Below, piece by piece: positions 62,181 to 64,000 of a DNA stretch of 64,000 bases. The notes below the pieces were generated by a model that searched no databases, was not told the origin of the DNA, and worked only from the letters and a program-made list of their open reading frames with translations. The stretch covers positions 19,755-83,754 of the forward strand of contig NZ_JAELVH010000027.1 in assembly GCF_019399235.1 (NCBI RefSeq), written 5' to 3'. The position numbers were made by a program, and so were the translations under genes. Source of the DNA: Streptomyces poriferorum (lineage in GTDB: Bacteria > Actinomycetota > Actinomycetes > Streptomycetales > Streptomycetaceae). How positions within the stretch are numbered: position 1 is the stretch's first letter; each line of letters starts with the position of its first letter.

Positions 62181-63248
62181 ATGACCGCACGGCTTGCCGA
62201 TATCGCAATTCAGGCGGGGGTCAGCGAAGCGACGGTCAGCCGTGTACTGAACGGCAAGCCCGGTGTTGCCGCGACCACCCGCGAATCCGTCCTTGCCGCG
62301 CTCGACGTCCTCGGCTACGAACGCCCGGTACGTCTGCGCAGGCGCAGTGCGGGACTCGTCGGCCTGATCACGCCCGAGCTGGAGAACCCCATCTTCCCGG
62401 CGCTCGCCCAGGTCATCGGCCAGGCGCTGACGCGACAGGGCTACACCCCGGTGCTGGCGACCCAGACGCCCGGCGGTTCCACCGAGGACGAGCTCACGGA
62501 GATGCTGGTCGACAGGGGCGTCTCCGGCATCATCTTCGTCTCCGGACTGCACGCCGACACCTCGGCCGACATGCAGCGCTACGAACAACTGCGCGCCCAG
62601 GGCGTCCCCTTCGTCCTGGTCAACGGCTTCTCCTCCAAGGTGCAGGCGCCGTTCATCTCACCGGACGACCGGGCCGCCATGCGGCTCGCCGTCACACACC
62701 TGGTGTCGCTCGGCCACACCCGGATCGGCCTGGCGGTCGGCCCGAAGCGTTTCGTCCCCGTACTCCGCAAGATCGAGGGCTTCCACGCCACGATGCAGGA
62801 GCAGTTGAACCTCACGGCGGACGAGGTGGAGGAGCTGATCCAGCACTCCCTGTACACGCTGGAGGGCGGCCAGGCAGCGGCCTCGGCGCTGATGGAGCGC
62901 GGCTGCACGGCGGTGGTGTGCGCGAGCGACATGATGGCGCTCGGCGCGATCCGCGCCGCCCGCCGGCTCTCCCGGGACGTCCCGCGCGACCTCTCGGTGG
63001 TCGGCTACGACGACTCCCCGCTCATAGCGTTCACCGATCCGCCGCTGACCACGATCCGGCAGCCGGTGACAGCGATGGGCCAGGCCGCGGTGCGCACGCT
63101 CTTGGAGGAGATCGGCGGCACACCCGCCCCGCACAGCGAGTTCGTCTTCATGCCGGAGCTCGTCGTGCGCGGCTCGACAGCCGCCGGACCCGGCCCGGAC
63201 GCGACCTCGGGTGCTCCGGCTGTTCCAGGGTCCCACGCACGTTCGTAA
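62181..63248 (+). CDS. malR: Maltose operon regulator MalR (LacI family)
   Basis: 355 aa. HTH (about 4-50): MTARLADIAIQAGVSEATVS with hinge NGKPGVAATTRESVLAALDV; effector-binding core (about 62-335) with GLITPELENPIFPALAQVI and LSVVGYDDSPLIAFTDPPLT. Divergent from malE; in S. coelicolor and S. lividans the equivalent regulator (MalR/Reg1) represses malEFG and amylase/chitinase genes. The C-terminal ~20 residues are Gly/Pro/Ser-rich and variable. Confidence 0.95.
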   Translation: MTARLADIAIQAGVSEATVSRVLNGKPGVAATTRESVLAALDVLGYERPVRLRRRSAGLVGLITPELENPIFPALAQVIGQALTRQGYTPVLATQTPGGSTEDELTEMLVDRGVSGIIFVSGLHADTSADMQRYEQLRAQGVPFVLVNGFSSKVQAPFISPDDRAAMRLAVTHLVSLGHTRIGLAVGPKRFVPVLRKIEGFHATMQEQLNLTADEVEELIQHSLYTLEGGQAAASALMERGCTAVVCASDMMALGAIRAARRLSRDVPRDLSVVGYDDSPLIAFTDPPLTTIRQPVTAMGQAAVRTLLEEIGGTPAPHSEFVFMPELVVRGSTAAGPGPDATSGAPAVPGSHARS

Positions 63249-63323
63249 CCCGCAGGACGTGCAACCCGCTCCCCGCCGGAGGATCATCGGTGAGAGGGGG
63301 CAAATCTGGCAGACTCTGTGCCT

Positions 63324-64000
63324 ATGGGTGAATTGAGCGTGAAACCACAGGAAGGCCGCACGGAGGCCACCCCGTCACCCATCGTGAACGAGGCGGCCCC
63401 CGAGGCGAATACGAAGCAGAACCGCGACGGAAACCGGATCGGCAGACTGCTCGACCGCGGTCTGGCAGGCCTTCGCTCCCCACGGTCGCCCCGGCGGCCA
63501 CGCATCTGGTTCGAAATCCTGCTGATCGCGGTCAGTTACTGGCTGTACTCGCTGGTGCGCAACGCCGTCCCCGAACAGAAGGCGGCGGCCCTGTCCAACG
63601 CCGACTGGCTGTGGTCGGTCGAACGGTTCATGGGCATCGCCGTGGAGCAGTCCGTCAACCACGCGGTCAACTCGGTGACATGGCTGATCGTGTCGATGAA
63701 CTACTACTACGCGACCCTGCACTTCGTCGTCACCATCGGTGTGCTCATCTGGCTGTTCCGCCGTCACCCGGGCCGCTACGCACCGGCCCGTCTGGCCCTG
63801 TTCGCGACCACGGCCGTGGCGCTCCTCGGTTACTACCTGTATCCGTTGGCTCCGCCCCGGCTGATGAACGGCGGCAACTTCATCGACACGGTCATGGTCC
63901 ACCAGACCTGGGGTTCGATGGCTTCGGGCAACTTCAAACAGATGTCGAACCAGTACGCGGCGATGCCGTCGATGCACATCGGCTGGTCGCTGTGGTGCGG
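63324..64000 (+). CDS. PAP2-superfamily membrane protein (partial, runs off the right edge)
   Basis: 225 codons visible. A charged cytoplasmic N-terminus (about 1-60, VKPQEGRTEATP, NRIGRLLDRG) leads to membrane helices (WFEILLIAVSYWLYSLVRNA; YATLHFVVTIGVLIWLFRRH; LALFATTAVALLGYYLYPLA). The PAP2 active-site segment begins in NQYAAMPSMHIGWSLW, where PSMH supplies the phosphatase-motif His. The sequence pattern fits inositol-phosphorylceramide-synthase-like/PAP2 phosphatases of actinomycetes. Start ATG at 63324. Confidence 0.88.
   Translation, partial: MGELSVKPQEGRTEATPSPIVNEAAPEANTKQNRDGNRIGRLLDRGLAGLRSPRSPRRPRIWFEILLIAVSYWLYSLVRNAVPEQKAAALSNADWLWSVERFMGIAVEQSVNHAVNSVTWLIVSMNYYYATLHFVVTIGVLIWLFRRHPGRYAPARLALFATTAVALLGYYLYPLAPPRLMNGGNFIDTVMVHQTWGSMASGNFKQMSNQYAAMPSMHIGWSLWC

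Overview
The window is chromosomal DNA from a Streptomyces-type actinomycete. It has very high GC, strong third-position GC bias, many GTG starts, an eukaryotic-type glutamine synthetase (GSII) beside a GSI gene, and secreted polysaccharide hydrolases. From memory, the gene order resembles the S. coelicolor SCO2175-SCO2235 interval (pepA, lpd, sucB, aceE, lipB, lipA, glnA, glnII, malEFG/aglA/malR). I see no prophage, insertion sequence, CRISPR array, tRNA or rRNA. The window looks like core chromosome with interspersed accessory genes.

Layout. 1-3.7 kb: cobalamin synthesis (cobS), a GH114-like lipoprotein and leucyl aminopeptidase. 4-10.7 kb: 2-oxoacid dehydrogenase block (lpd-sucB, a GntR regulator, aceE). 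10.7-17.3 kb: a WYL regulator, small conserved proteins, a TIGR01777 epimerase, an FAD oxidoreductase and a large helix-turn-helix/TPR-like regulator. 17.6-21.4 kb: lipoate biosynthesis (lipB, lipA), a DUF4191 protein and an RDD protein. 21.5-29.9 kb: nitrogen assimilation (glnA and glnII, each with a GlnR-box-like promoter) with small genes between them. 30-36 kb: a cysteine-codon leader peptide ahead of an orphan winged-helix protein, and an MMPL exporter divergent from a two-component system. 36-47 kb: GH29 fucosidase, MarR/AhpD pair, DUF1996 protein, a sigma-like membrane protein, a putative diiron oxidase + reductase + TetR cassette, and an NB-ARC fragment. 47-63 kb: a starch/maltose locus. 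It holds a 1774-aa amylase-pullulanase, an alpha-amylase with CBM20, the operon malE-malF-malG-aglA-lacI, and divergent malR. The window ends inside a PAP2-family membrane protein.

How the genes fit together. lipA/lipB make the lipoyl cofactor used by the E2 of the lpd/sucB/aceE block. glnA and glnII are probably co-regulated by GlnR, which is not encoded here. The secreted amylase and pullulanase would release maltodextrins; MalEFG imports them (the ATPase, MsiK in Streptomyces, is not in the window) and AglA cleaves them. A CGCAAGAC-N-TTGCA-type motif is shared by the amylase promoter and the malE/malR intergenic region, which fits one LacI-family regulon. Two closely related LacI paralogues bracket the operon; one is translationally coupled to aglA.

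The observations most worth follow-up are the leader peptide and its orphan winged-helix gene, the EXXH diiron-type protein paired with a ferredoxin-type reductase, the paired LacI regulators, and several perfect operator palindromes next to their probable regulators. I did not find a clearly unprecedented multi-gene system.
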